A stretch of 62,257 nucleotides of DNA from Bradyrhizobium jicamae (GCF_018130215.1 NZ_JAFCKQ010000045.1:1-62257), one strand, 5' to 3'; positions 1 to 8,968 are shown, counted from the stretch's first letter. The notes: generated by a model from the letters alone, not told the origin. Translations and numbers: made by a program.

Positions 1-541
1 GAGGGGCGCTCGCGATCGTCACGAACGTTGCGGTGGGATGCGGTGGACGCTGCATGCGTGACTGGCGAGAGCGCATGCGGCGGACGCCGAAATCGTGCAG
101 GCCTGACGCCCTAGTGGCACGTGTCTCATCAGCGAGGGCAATGTCTCTCGCTGGCGACGGTGACAAAAAAGCCCAGTCTCGCCGGGGAGAGCACGTATAA
201 GCCGTAACCCATCGCGCAGGGAAAGCCGGGTTGTTCCCGGTTACACCTGTGGTCCTACCCCCGTGCTTTCTACATTGCACGGGGCCCATGGGTGCGATCG
301 GCACCCGGCTTTCCCTGCGCCCTCTGCTCAAGAGAGGGTGAAACGAGATGCCAAGCTCGGGCAAGTCATGTCGCGAGAACGCGGGCATATGATTCAAAGC
401 GAACGAAGCTGCGCGTGCCTCATTCCAAAGTCATAGCAGCTGCGGCCGCTCGCGGCTTGAACTCACCTGCATTATCCGCACAATGCGGCCGCCGGCGATG
501 ACGGGTTTTGCCAAGCCGAACAGAGAGATAGGAAGAGACAC
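1..541. other. Leading non-coding stretch
   Basis: No convincing gene is seen here before the GTG start at 542. Open frames on either strand lack recognisable domains. The only structure I can support is the long inverted repeat at 214-320, listed separately. A ribosome binding site for the next gene (AGGAAG, 530-535) closes the stretch. Confidence 0.6.
214..320. repeat. Structured inverted repeat, possible RNA element
   Basis: The 18-base arm GCGCAGGGAAAGCCGGGT at 214-231 is matched exactly by its reverse complement at 303-320. Inside lies a second perfect 8-base stem, CCCCGTGC (259-266) with GCACGGGG (277-284), around a 10-base loop. The nested arrangement would give a long closing stem with an inner hairpin, whichever strand is transcribed. 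It carries no open frame with recognisable content. I believe similar sequence occurs between genes in Bradyrhizobium, but copy number could not be checked. It could be an interspersed repeat, a small RNA or a leader of the next operon. Confidence 0.65.
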
Positions 542-1528
542 GTGGGACAGATTGCGAAAGCCTCGGCTGCCATCGCCGCGATGCTGCTTGCCGCGCCGGC
601 CTTTGCCGGCTGGGAGCCGAGCAAGCCGGTCGAGATCGTGGTCGCGGCGGGAGCAGGCGGCGCGTCCGACCAGATGGCGCGCATGATGCAGGCGGCGATC
701 CAGAAGAACAATCTGATGAAGCAGCCGATGGTGGTGTCGCTGAAGGGCGGCGGGTCGGGCGCGGAAGCGCTGATGTACATGAAGTCCAGCGAGGGCGATC
801 CCAACAAGGTGCTGATCGCGTATTCGCTGATCTACATGCTGCCGCTGTCGGCCAGGATTCCCTTCAACTGGCGCGATCTCACCCCGGTGTCGGTGGTCGC
901 ACTCGACCAGTTCGTGCTCTGGGACAACGCATCGGGTCCGAACACGGTGAAGGACTTCATCGCCGCGGCGAAAGCCGCGAGCAGCCCGTTCAAGATGGGC
1001 GGCACCGGCTCCAAGCGCGAAGACCATGTACTCACCATGTTCGTCGAACAGAAGACCGGCGCGACATTCTCCTATCTGCCGTACAAGTCCGGCGGTGAGG
1101 CCGCGACCCAGCTGGTCGGCGGCCACATCGAATCCAACGTCAACAACCCCAGCGAAAATCTCGAGGTCTGGCGCGCCGGACAGGTTCACCCGCTCTGCGT
1201 GTTCGACAGGGAGCGCATCTCCTACAAGGCCAAGGTCACCGATACGCAATCCTGGAACGACATCCCGACCTGCAAGGAAGAGGGGCTCGACGTGCAGTAT
1301 TTGATGCTGCGCGCGATGTTCCTGCCCGGCAAGGTGACGCAGGAGCAGCAGGCGTTCTATGTCGACCTGTTCCAGAAGGTGACGCAGACGCCCGAGTACA
1401 AGGACTACATGGAAAAGCAGGCCTTGAAGCCGATCTTCCTCACCGGCAAGGACATGGCTGAGTTCCTCGAGGACGACGACAAGCTCAATGCCACGCTGAT
1501 GAAGGAAGCGGGGTTCGTCGCGAAGTAA
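542..1528 (+). CDS. TctC/Bug-family periplasmic solute-binding protein
   Basis: Extracytoplasmic binding subunit of a tripartite tricarboxylate transporter (TTT family); it captures a carboxylate-type ligand for the TctA/TctB membrane pair. The 328 residues are a normal length. A signal peptide is clear: Ala/Leu-rich core at residues 8-20 and likely cleavage after AFA (22). The mature protein opens with GWEPSKPVEIVV and the glycine-rich loop AGAGGASD (36-43) typical of the fold. GTG start chosen because AGGAAG (530-535) sits six bases upstream. tctB and tctA lie downstream but are separated from it by mtnP and mtnA, all on the same strand, so one transcript is likely. The ligand cannot be read from sequence. 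Confidence 0.9.
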   Translation: MGQIAKASAAIAAMLLAAPAFAGWEPSKPVEIVVAAGAGGASDQMARMMQAAIQKNNLMKQPMVVSLKGGGSGAEALMYMKSSEGDPNKVLIAYSLIYMLPLSARIPFNWRDLTPVSVVALDQFVLWDNASGPNTVKDFIAAAKAASSPFKMGGTGSKREDHVLTMFVEQKTGATFSYLPYKSGGEAATQLVGGHIESNVNNPSENLEVWRAGQVHPLCVFDRERISYKAKVTDTQSWNDIPTCKEEGLDVQYLMLRAMFLPGKVTQEQQAFYVDLFQKVTQTPEYKDYMEKQALKPIFLTGKDMAEFLEDDDKLNATLMKEAGFVAK

Positions 1529-1627
1529 CTCAGCACTTGCAAGCCACGAGCGGGCGGTGATTATTGCGCGGCGTTTGGCCGGGCAGGGCACCCCTCAGTC
1601 GCCGCCGCCGGACCGTGAGGAGTGACC

Positions 1628-2503
1628 ATGAGCAAAGCCGTCCTCGGGATCATCGGCGGATCCGGAATCTACGACCTGCCGGGCCTGGAAAACGTGCGCG
1701 AGGAGATCATCGCAAGCCCGTGGGGGGAGCCGTCGGCGCCGTTGCGGCGCGGCGAGATGGCGGGACTGCCGATCGTGTTCCTGCCGCGCCATGGCAAGGG
1801 CCATGCCCTGTCGCCATCAGACATCAACTACCGCGCCAATATCGATGTCCTGAAGCGGGCCGGGGTCACCGACCTGGTCGCGCTGTCGGCATGCGGTTCC
1901 TTCAAGGAAGAGCTGCCGCCGGGCACCTTCGTGCTGGTCGATCAGTTCGTCGATCGCACGCACCGACGCGAGAGTTCGTTCTTCGGCAAGGGTTGCGTCG
2001 CGCACGTCTCGATGGCGCATCCGGTGTCGCCGAGGCTGCTCGCGCATCTCGGGGCTGCGGCGGAAGCCGTGGGCATCGCGTTCGCGCGGGGCGGCACCTA
2101 TCTGTGCATGGAGGGACCGCAATTCTCCTCGCTTGCCGAAAGCCTGACCTACAAGGCGCAGGGCTGTTCGGTGATCGGCATGACCAACATGCCGGAGGCC
2201 AAGCTCGCGCGCGAGGCCGAAATCTGCTACGCCAGCGTGGCGATGGTGACCGATTTCGATTGCTGGCACCCGGGCCATGATGCCGTGACCGTGCAGGACA
2301 TCATCCGGGTGCTGAACTCCAATGCCGAGAAGGCTAAGGCACTGGTCGCGCGCCTGGCGCACGACTTTCCGCGTGAGCACGAGCCGTGCCCGATCGGCTC
2401 CGATCGCGCATTGGATACCGCGTTGATAACGGCGGTGGAGGCGCGCGATCCGGCATTGCTCGTCAAGCTCGATGCGGTCGCCGGACGGGTGTTGAAGGCA
2501 TGA
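1628..2503 (+). CDS. mtnP: S-methyl-5'-thioadenosine phosphorylase
   Basis: Phosphorolytically cleaves 5'-methylthioadenosine to adenine and methylthioribose 1-phosphate in the cytoplasm (methionine/polyamine salvage). The 291-residue protein has the family signature at the N-terminus (GIIGGSGIY), the phosphate-site segment FLPRHGKGH and LSACGSFKEELPPGTFVL. The purine and ribose region follows with MEGPQFSS and the NMPEAKLAREAEICYA segment, and then VTDFDCWH. ATG 1628 preferred over GTG 1622: GAGGAG (1617-1622) is five bases before the ATG and covers the GTG. Its stop overlaps the mtnA start (ATGA), implying translational coupling. It sits inside a TTT-transporter gene set, an unusual position. 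Confidence 0.95.
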   Translation: MSKAVLGIIGGSGIYDLPGLENVREEIIASPWGEPSAPLRRGEMAGLPIVFLPRHGKGHALSPSDINYRANIDVLKRAGVTDLVALSACGSFKEELPPGTFVLVDQFVDRTHRRESSFFGKGCVAHVSMAHPVSPRLLAHLGAAAEAVGIAFARGGTYLCMEGPQFSSLAESLTYKAQGCSVIGMTNMPEAKLAREAEICYASVAMVTDFDCWHPGHDAVTVQDIIRVLNSNAEKAKALVARLAHDFPREHEPCPIGSDRALDTALITAVEARDPALLVKLDAVAGRVLKA

Positions 2504-3603
2504 AGGTCGACGGACAGCATTTCCGCAGCATCTGGCTCGAGCCCGACGGCTGGTCGGTCGGCGCGATCGATCAGCGCCGGCTGCCGCACGAGTTCATCAT
2601 CACAAGGATCACGACGGCCGAAGAGGCCGGCGAGGGGATCCGCTCCATGCTGGTGCGCGGTGCACCGTTGATCGGGGCCACCGCGGCCTATGGCATGGCG
2701 CTCGCGATGCGCGCCGAGGCGTCGGACACAACGCTCGAACGCGCCTACAGGATGCTGATCGAGAGCCGGCCGACGGCGATCAACCTGAAATGGGCACTCG
2801 ACGAGATGCAGCGCGCGCTCGCGCCGCTTCCGGCCTCGGCGCGTGCGGAGGCTGCCTATGCCCGTGCCCGCGAGATCGCCGACGAGGACGTCGCGATCAA
2901 CCGCGATATCGGTCGGCACGGCCTCGGCCTGATCGAAAAGATCGCCGCGACCAAGCGGCCAGGCGACGTGGTCAACGTGCTGACGCATTGCAATGCCGGC
3001 TGGCTTGCAACCGTCGACTGGGGGACGGCGACGTCACCCATCTATCAGGCGCATGATCGCGGCGTGCGGGTTCACGTCTGGGTCGACGAGACCCGTCCGC
3101 GCAATCAGGGCGCCTCGCTGACGGCATGGGAGCTCGGTCATCACGGCGTGCCGCATACGGTGATCCCTGACAACACCGGAGGTCACGTGATGCAGCACCG
3201 CATGGTCGACCTGGCGATCGTCGGAACCGATCGCGTCGCCGCCAATGGGGACGTCTGCAACAAGATCGGGACCTACCTGAAGGCGCTCGCGGCGCACGAC
3301 AACGGCGTGCCGTTCTATGTTGCGCTGCCATCGCCGACCATCGACTTTAGCATCGATGACGGAATCAGGCAGATTCCGATCGAGCAGCGCGCCGCCAGTG
3401 AAGTCACGCATCTCACCGGGCGGACCTCGGACGGGCGGATCGAGACCGTGCGCGTGGTTCCCGAAGGCTCGCAGGTCGCGAATTTCGGCTTCGACGTCAC
3501 GCCGGCACGGCTGGTGACCGGATTGATCACCGAGCGTGGCGTGGTCAGGGCAGATCGTGCTGCGCTTGCGAGCGCATTCCCCGAACGCGCGGGCGTTAGC
3601 TGA
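2500..3603 (+). CDS. mtnA: Methylthioribose-1-phosphate isomerase
   Basis: Converts methylthioribose 1-phosphate, the product of MtnP, to methylthioribulose 1-phosphate. The protein has 367 residues. Family features are the substrate loop RGAP (53-56), the catalytic cysteine in THCNAG (Cys164) and the catalytic aspartate in GTDRVAANGDV (Asp244), followed by NKIGTY. The family is related to eIF2B subunits but the Cys/Asp pair marks the isomerase. Start is the ATG at 2500, four bases inside mtnP; an upstream in-frame extension would overlap mtnP by over 100 bases and is not credible. No mtnK, mtnB, mtnC or mtnD is present nearby, so the later salvage steps must be encoded elsewhere or a shunt pathway is used. 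Confidence 0.95.
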   Translation: MKVDGQHFRSIWLEPDGWSVGAIDQRRLPHEFIITRITTAEEAGEGIRSMLVRGAPLIGATAAYGMALAMRAEASDTTLERAYRMLIESRPTAINLKWALDEMQRALAPLPASARAEAAYARAREIADEDVAINRDIGRHGLGLIEKIAATKRPGDVVNVLTHCNAGWLATVDWGTATSPIYQAHDRGVRVHVWVDETRPRNQGASLTAWELGHHGVPHTVIPDNTGGHVMQHRMVDLAIVGTDRVAANGDVCNKIGTYLKALAAHDNGVPFYVALPSPTIDFSIDDGIRQIPIEQRAASEVTHLTGRTSDGRIETVRVVPEGSQVANFGFDVTPARLVTGLITERGVVRADRAALASAFPERAGVS

Positions 3604-3674
3604 AGGCTGCATTGACCTCGATTGCAGCGGCACGCTATCCCAATCGTTGCCTAGGCAATTCAGGCGTCCGATTC

Positions 3675-4217
3675 GTGTCCAATACCGATCATGAAATCGT
3701 CGTCGACGATCCGACGGCGCCCGACGACAGTTCGCCTGCGCTCGCGAGCAAGCTGGCCGTCGATATCGTCGTGTCGCTGCTGCTGCTTGCGCTCGCGATC
3801 ACGCTCGGATGGGACAACTGGCGCACCGGCGCGTCATGGGACGCGACCGGACCGCAGCCCGGCTATTTTCCGTTCTACCTCTCGATCATCCTCGGCGCCG
3901 CCAGCCTCTACGGCCTCGGCGCCGCCTTCGCCTCGCGGAGAGAAGCCGCCGAGACCTTCGTCACCCGCGCACAGCTACGCCGGGTGATGGCGGTGTTCGT
4001 GCCGACCTTCCTGTTTTGTTTGGCCACGCAATATCTCGGTCTCTACGTCGCGAGCTTCCTGTTGATCGCGGGTTTCATGCGGGTGATCGGAAGGATCGCG
4101 TTTTGGAAGTCGTTGTTGACGGCTTTCGTGTTCACCGCCGCAATGTTCGTGACCTTCGACATCGCGTTTGACGTCATCATGCCGAAGGGACCGCTCGAAG
4201 CGGTCTTCGGCCGCTAG
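3675..4217 (+). CDS. TctB-family small transporter subunit
   Basis: Small membrane subunit of the tripartite tricarboxylate transporter. It has about 180 residues with four hydrophobic segments: DIVVSLLLLALAIT, FYLSIILGAASLYGLGAAF, a VFVPTFLFCLATQYLGLYVASFLL stretch that may count as two, and TAFVFTAAMFVTFDIAF. The segment GPGYFPF-like PQPGYFPFYLS between TM1 and TM2 is typical of the family. Two starts are possible: GTG 3675, used here, or TTG 3612, which would add 21 residues without recognisable character but has GAAGG five bases upstream. The gene lies between mtnA and tctA; with TctC and TctA it completes the transporter. Confidence 0.85.
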   Translation: MSNTDHEIVVDDPTAPDDSSPALASKLAVDIVVSLLLLALAITLGWDNWRTGASWDATGPQPGYFPFYLSIILGAASLYGLGAAFASRREAAETFVTRAQLRRVMAVFVPTFLFCLATQYLGLYVASFLLIAGFMRVIGRIAFWKSLLTAFVFTAAMFVTFDIAFDVIMPKGPLEAVFGR

Positions 4218-4239
4218 CCGATCGGCAGGACTTCGAGCC

Positions 4240-5748
4240 ATGGAAGCCTTCGGTCTCCTGCTACACGGCTTCGCCGTCCTGCTGACCTGGAAGACGCTGC
4301 TGCTGATGATGGTCGGTCTGGTGCTCGGCATCTTCGTCGGCGTGCTGCCCGGGCTCGGCGGCCCCAACGGGGTCGCGATCCTCTTGCCCCTGACCTTCAC
4401 CATGGACCCGACCTCGGCCATCGTGATGCTGTCCTGCATCTATTGGGGTGCGCTGTTCGGCGGTGCCATCACCTCGATCCTTTTCAACATTCCCGGCGAG
4501 GCCTGGTCGGTCGCAACGACGTTCGACGGCTACCCGATGGCGCAGCAGGGCAGGGCTGCGGAAGCGCTCACCGCCGCCTTCACCTCGTCCTTCATCGGCT
4601 CGCTGGTTGCCGTACTACTGATCACCTTCCTGGCGCCGATGATTTCGTCGTTTGCGCTGAAGTTCGGTCCCCCGGAATTCTTCGCCGTCTATCTCCTGAC
4701 CTTCTGCTCGTTCGTCGGCCTCGGCCGTGAAGCCAGGCACAAGACCGTCATTTCCATGTCGCTCGGGCTCCTGCTCGCCGGCGTTGGCATGGACACGGTG
4801 TCGGGCCAGCTTCGGATGACCTTCGGCTCGGCCGATTTGCTGCGCGGCATCAACTTCCTCGTCGCGGTCATCGGCCTGTTCGGCATAAGCGAGATCCTGC
4901 TGACGATGGAAGAGCGCCTGGCGCTGCGCGGGCACGCCGCCGGCATCAGCCTGCGGGTGGTGCGGTCGGTCTGGAAGGACCTGCCGAAATACTGGGTGAC
5001 GCTGCTGCGCTCGTCCTTCATCGGCTGCTGGCTCGGCATCACACCGGGCGGGGCGATCGCGGCCTCGTTCATGGGCTACAATCTCGCCAAGCGGTTCGCC
5101 AAGGATCCGGAAAGCTTCGGCAAGGGCCGCATCGAGGGCGTGTTCGCGCCGGAAACTGCAGCCCACGCCTCCGGCACCTCAGCGCTGCTGCCGATGCTGG
5201 CGCTCGGCATTCCCGGCTCCGGCACCGCCGCGATCCTGCTCGGCGGCCTGATGGTGTGGGGGCTCAATCCGGGCCCGCTGCTGTTCGTCGAGCACAAGGA
5301 CTTCGTCTGGGGCCTGATCGCCTCGATGTATCTCGGCAATGTCGTCGGCCTGGTGCTGGTGCTCACCACCGTGCCGATCTTCGCCTCGATCCTGCGTGTG
5401 CCGTTCGCGGCCGTCGCGCCGATGATCGTGGTGTCGTGCGCGATCGGCGCCTACGCGATCCAGAACGCGATGTTCGATATCTGGCTGATGCTGGGCTTCG
5501 GCGTCGTCGGTTATGTCTTCAAGAAGATCAGCATCCCGCTCGCGCCGTTCACGCTGGCGCTCGTGCTCGGCAGCCGTGCCGAGGATGCGTTCCGCCTGTC
5601 GATGATCGGGTCGGGCGGCGACCTGAAGGTGTTCTGGTCGAATGGTCTCGTCGGCACGATCACGACGCTCGCCATCGTGCTGCTGTTCTGGCCGGTGATC
5701 GACCGGGCCGTTGGCGGCATCGTGCGCCGGGTGCGGCCGGCTGCATGA
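4240..5748 (+). CDS. TctA-family large membrane subunit of TTT transporter
   Basis: Main permease of the tripartite tricarboxylate transporter, 502 residues and roughly a dozen hydrophobic segments, as expected. The N-terminal signature GVLPGLGGPNGVAILLPLTF (residues about 35-54) is the conserved TctA loop. A second glycine/proline-rich loop, LALGIPGSGTAAILLGGLM, in the second half is the matching repeat signature. ATG 4240 chosen: it gives a short cytoplasmic start MEAFGLLLHGF; in-frame codons upstream overlap tctB. Only four bases separate its stop from the stop of the convergent CoA-transferase gene, with no hairpin between them. Confidence 0.92.
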   Translation: MEAFGLLLHGFAVLLTWKTLLLMMVGLVLGIFVGVLPGLGGPNGVAILLPLTFTMDPTSAIVMLSCIYWGALFGGAITSILFNIPGEAWSVATTFDGYPMAQQGRAAEALTAAFTSSFIGSLVAVLLITFLAPMISSFALKFGPPEFFAVYLLTFCSFVGLGREARHKTVISMSLGLLLAGVGMDTVSGQLRMTFGSADLLRGINFLVAVIGLFGISEILLTMEERLALRGHAAGISLRVVRSVWKDLPKYWVTLLRSSFIGCWLGITPGGAIAASFMGYNLAKRFAKDPESFGKGRIEGVFAPETAAHASGTSALLPMLALGIPGSGTAAILLGGLMVWGLNPGPLLFVEHKDFVWGLIASMYLGNVVGLVLVLTTVPIFASILRVPFAAVAPMIVVSCAIGAYAIQNAMFDIWLMLGFGVVGYVFKKISIPLAPFTLALVLGSRAEDAFRLSMIGSGGDLKVFWSNGLVGTITTLAIVLLFWPVIDRAVGGIVRRVRPAA

Positions 5749-5752
5749 GGAA

Positions 5753-6946
5753 TCAGACGACCTTGCGCTGCCTCAGCTCGGCGATCTCGTCCTTGCCGAA
5801 GCCGAACTCGGCCAGCACCTCCTCGGTCTGTTCGCCGAACTCCGGCGGTCGCGCCGCCATCCTGCTCGGGGTCCGCGACAGCGTCACGGGTTGCCCGACC
5901 AGCTGGATGTGCCGGTTCTCGTCATTGGGCACCGCCTGCGCTATGCCGAGATGCTTGACCTGAGCGTCCTCGAACATCTGGTCGATGGAGTAGATCGGCC
6001 CGCACGGCACGCCGGCGGCGTTGAGTTCCTGGACCCAGGTCTCTGTGGATTTCTCCTCGGTCAGCGTGTTGATCCTGGCGTTCAGCGCGTCGCGGTTCTT
6101 CGAACGCGCCGGCGCAGTGGCGTAATCGGGATCGGTGATCAGGTCGGGCGCACCGATCGCCTGCGCACAGCGCTCCCAGATCCGGCCGCCCGTCGTCGCG
6201 ATGTTGATATAGCCATCGGAGGTCTTGAATACGCCCGTGGGAATCGAGGTCGGATGATTGTTGCCGGCCTGCTTCGCGACTTCCTTTTCCATCAGCCAGC
6301 GTGCTGCCTGGAAATCAAGCATGAAGATCTGCGCCTGCAGCAGCGAGGTTTGCACCCACTGGCCTTCGCCGGAGACGTCGCGCTCCAGCAGCGCCGTCAG
6401 GATGCCGATCGCGCAGAACAGACCTCCGGCCAGGTCAGCCACCGGGATACCGACCCGCATCGGACCACCTCCCGGCGCGCCGGTCACCGACATCAGCCCG
6501 CCCATGCCCTGCGCGATCTGATCGAAGCCGGGGCGTTTGTGATAGGGGCCGTCCTGGCCGAAGCCGGAGATGCTGCCGTAGACGATGCGGGGATTGATCC
6601 TGCGGATGCTCTCGTAGTCGATGCCGAGCTTGAACTTGACGTCGGGCCGGAAGTTCTCGATCACGACGTCGGCCTGTTCTGCCAGCCGCTTGAAGACCTC
6701 AAGTCCCTTGGGGTCCTTTAGATTGAGCGTCATGGCGCGCTTGTTGCGGTGCAGGTTCTGGAAGTCGGAACCGCCGCGCGGGCCACCGGGCTGCTCGCCG
6801 CCGCCCTCCTCGAGCAAGGCATCGATCTTGATGACGTTGGCGCCCCAGTCTGCGAGCTGCCGCACGCAGGTCGGTCCCGAGCGGACGCGGGTGAGATCGA
6901 GCACGGTGAAACGTGACAGGGCTTGGGACGCACGAGGGAAGGGCAT
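5753..6946 (-). CDS. CaiB/BaiF-type CoA transferase (family III)
   Basis: Moves CoA between carboxylic acids. The protein has 397 residues, standard for the family. It shows the N-terminal VLDLTRVRSGPTC, the ADWGANVIKID segment, the HRNKRAMTLNLKDP block that contacts CoA, ENFRPD, GFGQDGPY and the aspartate in GIPVADLAGG (Asp171), which matches the catalytic Asp that forms the mixed anhydride. ATG 6946 chosen because AGAGG lies about eight bases upstream; GTG 6955 is the alternative. It is convergent with the TTT operon; one possibility is that it activates the imported carboxylate, but this rests only on position. Confidence 0.9.
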   Translation of the reverse strand: MPFPRASQALSRFTVLDLTRVRSGPTCVRQLADWGANVIKIDALLEEGGGEQPGGPRGGSDFQNLHRNKRAMTLNLKDPKGLEVFKRLAEQADVVIENFRPDVKFKLGIDYESIRRINPRIVYGSISGFGQDGPYHKRPGFDQIAQGMGGLMSVTGAPGGGPMRVGIPVADLAGGLFCAIGILTALLERDVSGEGQWVQTSLLQAQIFMLDFQAARWLMEKEVAKQAGNNHPTSIPTGVFKTSDGYINIATTGGRIWERCAQAIGAPDLITDPDYATAPARSKNRDALNARINTLTEEKSTETWVQELNAAGVPCGPIYSIDQMFEDAQVKHLGIAQAVPNDENRHIQLVGQPVTLSRTPSRMAARPPEFGEQTEEVLAEFGFGKDEIAELRQRKVV

Positions 6947-7374
6947 TGAGAACACCTCTTGTTTGGCGGGCCTCTGCGAAAATCGGCCCGTCAGGCTTAG
7001 ACAATTTGGCTGATCTTTCCAACCGTTACCGCGATCCTTCGCGCCGAGGTTCGCCTGACGCTCGCAGGATTGCCTTGGCCCGCCGGCGGCAGCCGCGTCG
7101 CGGTGGCTCGCGCTGTGTGAGCGGTGCGCGAGACATTCGAGGTCATCACCCGCGACGCGCCTCTCGATCGGGTGAGCAGATCTACATCACTGATTTGCCC
7201 ACGCGATGACTGGACAGCGTGAATCGAGTTGATTTTTCGAAGGAAATTAGATTTTCCGTGCAGGGGCAAAATAGCCGCGCGGGCGTCAAGCCGCTTCACA
7301 GAGCTTTCCGGATTATGCTCTAGTGTGGGGCAAAAGACCGACGCGAGGGGATCGATGATGGGGATGTGGGCTCG
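6947..7374. other. Divergent intergenic region with half repeat
   Basis: This 428-base gap separates the CoA-transferase gene (leftward) from the Sel1 gene (rightward) and must hold both promoters. No clear -35/-10 pair stands out. At 7303-7322 the sequence AGCTTTCCGGATTATGCTCTAG resembles one arm of the palindrome at 9074-9122, so a half element of that repeat family is present. No gene is supported. Confidence 0.5.
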
Positions 7375-7884
7375 ATGAGGCGCTACCTGCTGCCACGGCC
7401 TTCCGCCGTTGTCACTGCGATTGTGTTGGTTGCGGCCGCGACCGGCAGCGCATCGGCGCAATCGCTCAACCAGGGCGTCTCGGCACTCAATCGCCAGGAC
7501 TTTCAGCGGGCGTCGCGGATCTTCATTCCGCTGGCCGAGCATGGCAATGCATCCGCGCAAGCCTATCTCGGCTACCTGTTCCAGACCGGCCGTGGCGTGC
7601 CGCAGAACTTAACGGAAGCGGCGATGTGGTATCGCCGCGCCGCCGAGCAGGGCGACAGCCTCGCGCAATACTCGCTCGGCTTGCTCTACGACCGCGGGCA
7701 GGGCGTGCCGCGCGACATCGTTGAAGCCGGCAAATGGCTCAATCTGGCGACGGCGGCAGCGCCCCCGGCGGCGCGCGACGCGCGACAGCGCATCCGTGAC
7801 GCCGTCAACGGCAAGATGTCCCGCGGCGAGCTCGCACAGGCGCGCCTGCGCGCGCTGGAATGGGCGCCGACACGGGAGCACTGA
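7375..7884 (+). CDS. Secreted Sel1-repeat (TPR-like) protein
   Basis: Small exported helical-repeat protein, 169 residues. It has a signal peptide (hydrophobic VVTAIVLVAAATGSASA, cleavage near SAQ). Two Sel1-type repeats follow: one with AQAYLGYLFQTGRGVPQN and AAMWYRRAAEQGD, the next with AQYSLGLLYDRGQGVPRD and AGKWLNLATAAA. Such repeats mediate protein contacts; no enzymatic role is expected and no specific partner can be named. ATG 7375 chosen because a GGGGAT motif lies ten bases upstream; GTG 7366 would add three residues. The start of transcription may lie close to the half repeat just upstream. Confidence 0.85.
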   Translation: MRRYLLPRPSAVVTAIVLVAAATGSASAQSLNQGVSALNRQDFQRASRIFIPLAEHGNASAQAYLGYLFQTGRGVPQNLTEAAMWYRRAAEQGDSLAQYSLGLLYDRGQGVPRDIVEAGKWLNLATAAAPPAARDARQRIRDAVNGKMSRGELAQARLRALEWAPTREH

Positions 7885-7931
7885 CGGTTCAGAGCTGGAC
7901 GCTCAGGCTTGCTCCTGCCTCGAAGGCCGGT

Positions 7932-8273
7932 TCATTCCGCCGCGTCGAGCAAGGCGACCTGGTTCACCCGCGTCTCACCGTTGAGATTGTCGACGGTGAC
8001 GTGGGTGTCGTACCAGGTCAGCCGCGGCCGGGCTCCGAACCGTTCGGTCAGTTCGGCCAGCTTGGTTTCGGTGAACCAGGCCTCGGCCGCCTGTCGGCTC
8101 TCCCAGAGGTAGACACCGCCCGTGCCGGCTTCTCCATTGAGATAGTCCTTGCGTATCAATCCCCTCGTCGCGAGACCTCGATAGATAGGGGCCGTCCCCG
8201 TTCCACCCTTGATGGCCTGTTCTTCGGTCCGCTTGGGAAGGTCGAATTGAACGATGACGATGCATTGCGCCAT
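7932..8273 (-). CDS. YdhR-like small (dimeric alpha/beta barrel) protein
   Basis: A 113-residue cytoplasmic protein. It opens MAQCIVIVQFDLP and continues with IYRGLATRGLIRKDYL and GGVYLWESRQAAEAWF, then the C-terminal PRLTWYDTHVTVDN. This resembles the putative mono-oxygenase YdhR family within the dimeric ferredoxin-like fold, where the pattern of a strand, a Gly-x-YLW segment and an amphipathic helix is conserved. The true reaction of these proteins is poorly defined, so only fold membership is claimed. It is convergent with the Sel1 gene and stands alone on the minus strand. Confidence 0.75.
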   Translation of the reverse strand: MAQCIVIVQFDLPKRTEEQAIKGGTGTAPIYRGLATRGLIRKDYLNGEAGTGGVYLWESRQAAEAWFTETKLAELTERFGARPRLTWYDTHVTVDNLNGETRVNQVALLDAAE

Positions 8274-8410
8274 GTTGGCTCCTCCGATTTGAATTGGTCA
8301 GGCTCCTTCAGCGGTGCGCCGAGCAATGCCAGACTACCGGATTTGTCCGCTCTCGTCCGACGCATCCAGCACGCTAAGGACATTGTTCTCGGGGACAACA
8401 CGGCCCGGGC

Positions 8411-8968
8411 CTAGCCCAGCAGCGCCTCGGCCAGCCAGCCGAGCCAGATCGCCGGCGCCAGGAACAGCCCGAAGGGAAGGAACGCGGTTGATCGCAGCCG
8501 CCGCCGCTTGAGCGCGCCGCTGACGACGTAGGCCACCAGCGCCGTCAGCGTTGCGACCTCGATCACGGCAAACACCGTGACGAGCCCAAGCCAGGCGCCG
8601 GCAACCGCGGCAAGCTTGATATCGCCGAGCCCGAGGCCGTCGCGGCCGCGCCAGGCGCGGTAGCCCGCCATCAGTGCCAGGAACGGAAGGGCGATCGCGA
8701 GCGCCCGGCCGACCGCCCAGACGAGGCTGTACCAGCCGGCGTCCGGCCCCACGAGACCGGCCCTGAGCAGCGCCAGCGCCGCCGCGGCGCCCGACAGCTC
8801 GTTCGGAATGATGTAGCGCTCCGCGTCGGTCGCCGCGATCGCCAGCATCAGCGCGCCCAGCAGGGCGCCCAGCACGCCGTCCGGCCCCGGCGCGGCAATC
8901 ATGCTGACCGCCACCACCGCCACGAGGGCGATGGTGAGGCCGACCTGGCGGAGCGGGTCGTCGGTCAC
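8411..8968 (-). CDS. Prepilin peptidase, short GspO/A24 type
   Basis: Inner-membrane aspartic protease that cleaves the leader of type II pseudopilins at the Gly-Phe site. The 185 residues have six or so hydrophobic segments. Both active-site motifs are present: ATDAERYIIPNEL (Asp48) and GLGDIKLAA (Asp116). The protein lacks the N-terminal zinc/methyltransferase domain of full-length PilD/GspO, as in the short A24A forms. It lies beside gspD and the rest of the type II secretion locus, whose pseudopilins (GspG-H-I-J-K) carry the matching cleavage sites, so it is very probably their processing enzyme. N-methylation of the mature pilins would need another protein or not occur. Confidence 0.88.
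   Translation of the reverse strand: MTDDPLRQVGLTIALVAVVAVSMIAAPGPDGVLGALLGALMLAIAATDAERYIIPNELSGAAAALALLRAGLVGPDAGWYSLVWAVGRALAIALPFLALMAGYRAWRGRDGLGLGDIKLAAVAGAWLGLVTVFAVIEVATLTALVAYVVSGALKRRRLRSTAFLPFGLFLAPAIWLGWLAEALLG

Noticed and set aside
431..1591. Long minus-strand open frame opposite tctC
   Set aside because: It mirrors tctC codon by codon in high-G+C DNA and its translation has no recognisable domain.
6997..7560. Minus-strand frame of 187 codons across the Sel1 gene promoter
   Set aside because: It overlaps the Sel1 gene and the intergenic region and lacks any known domain or good start.
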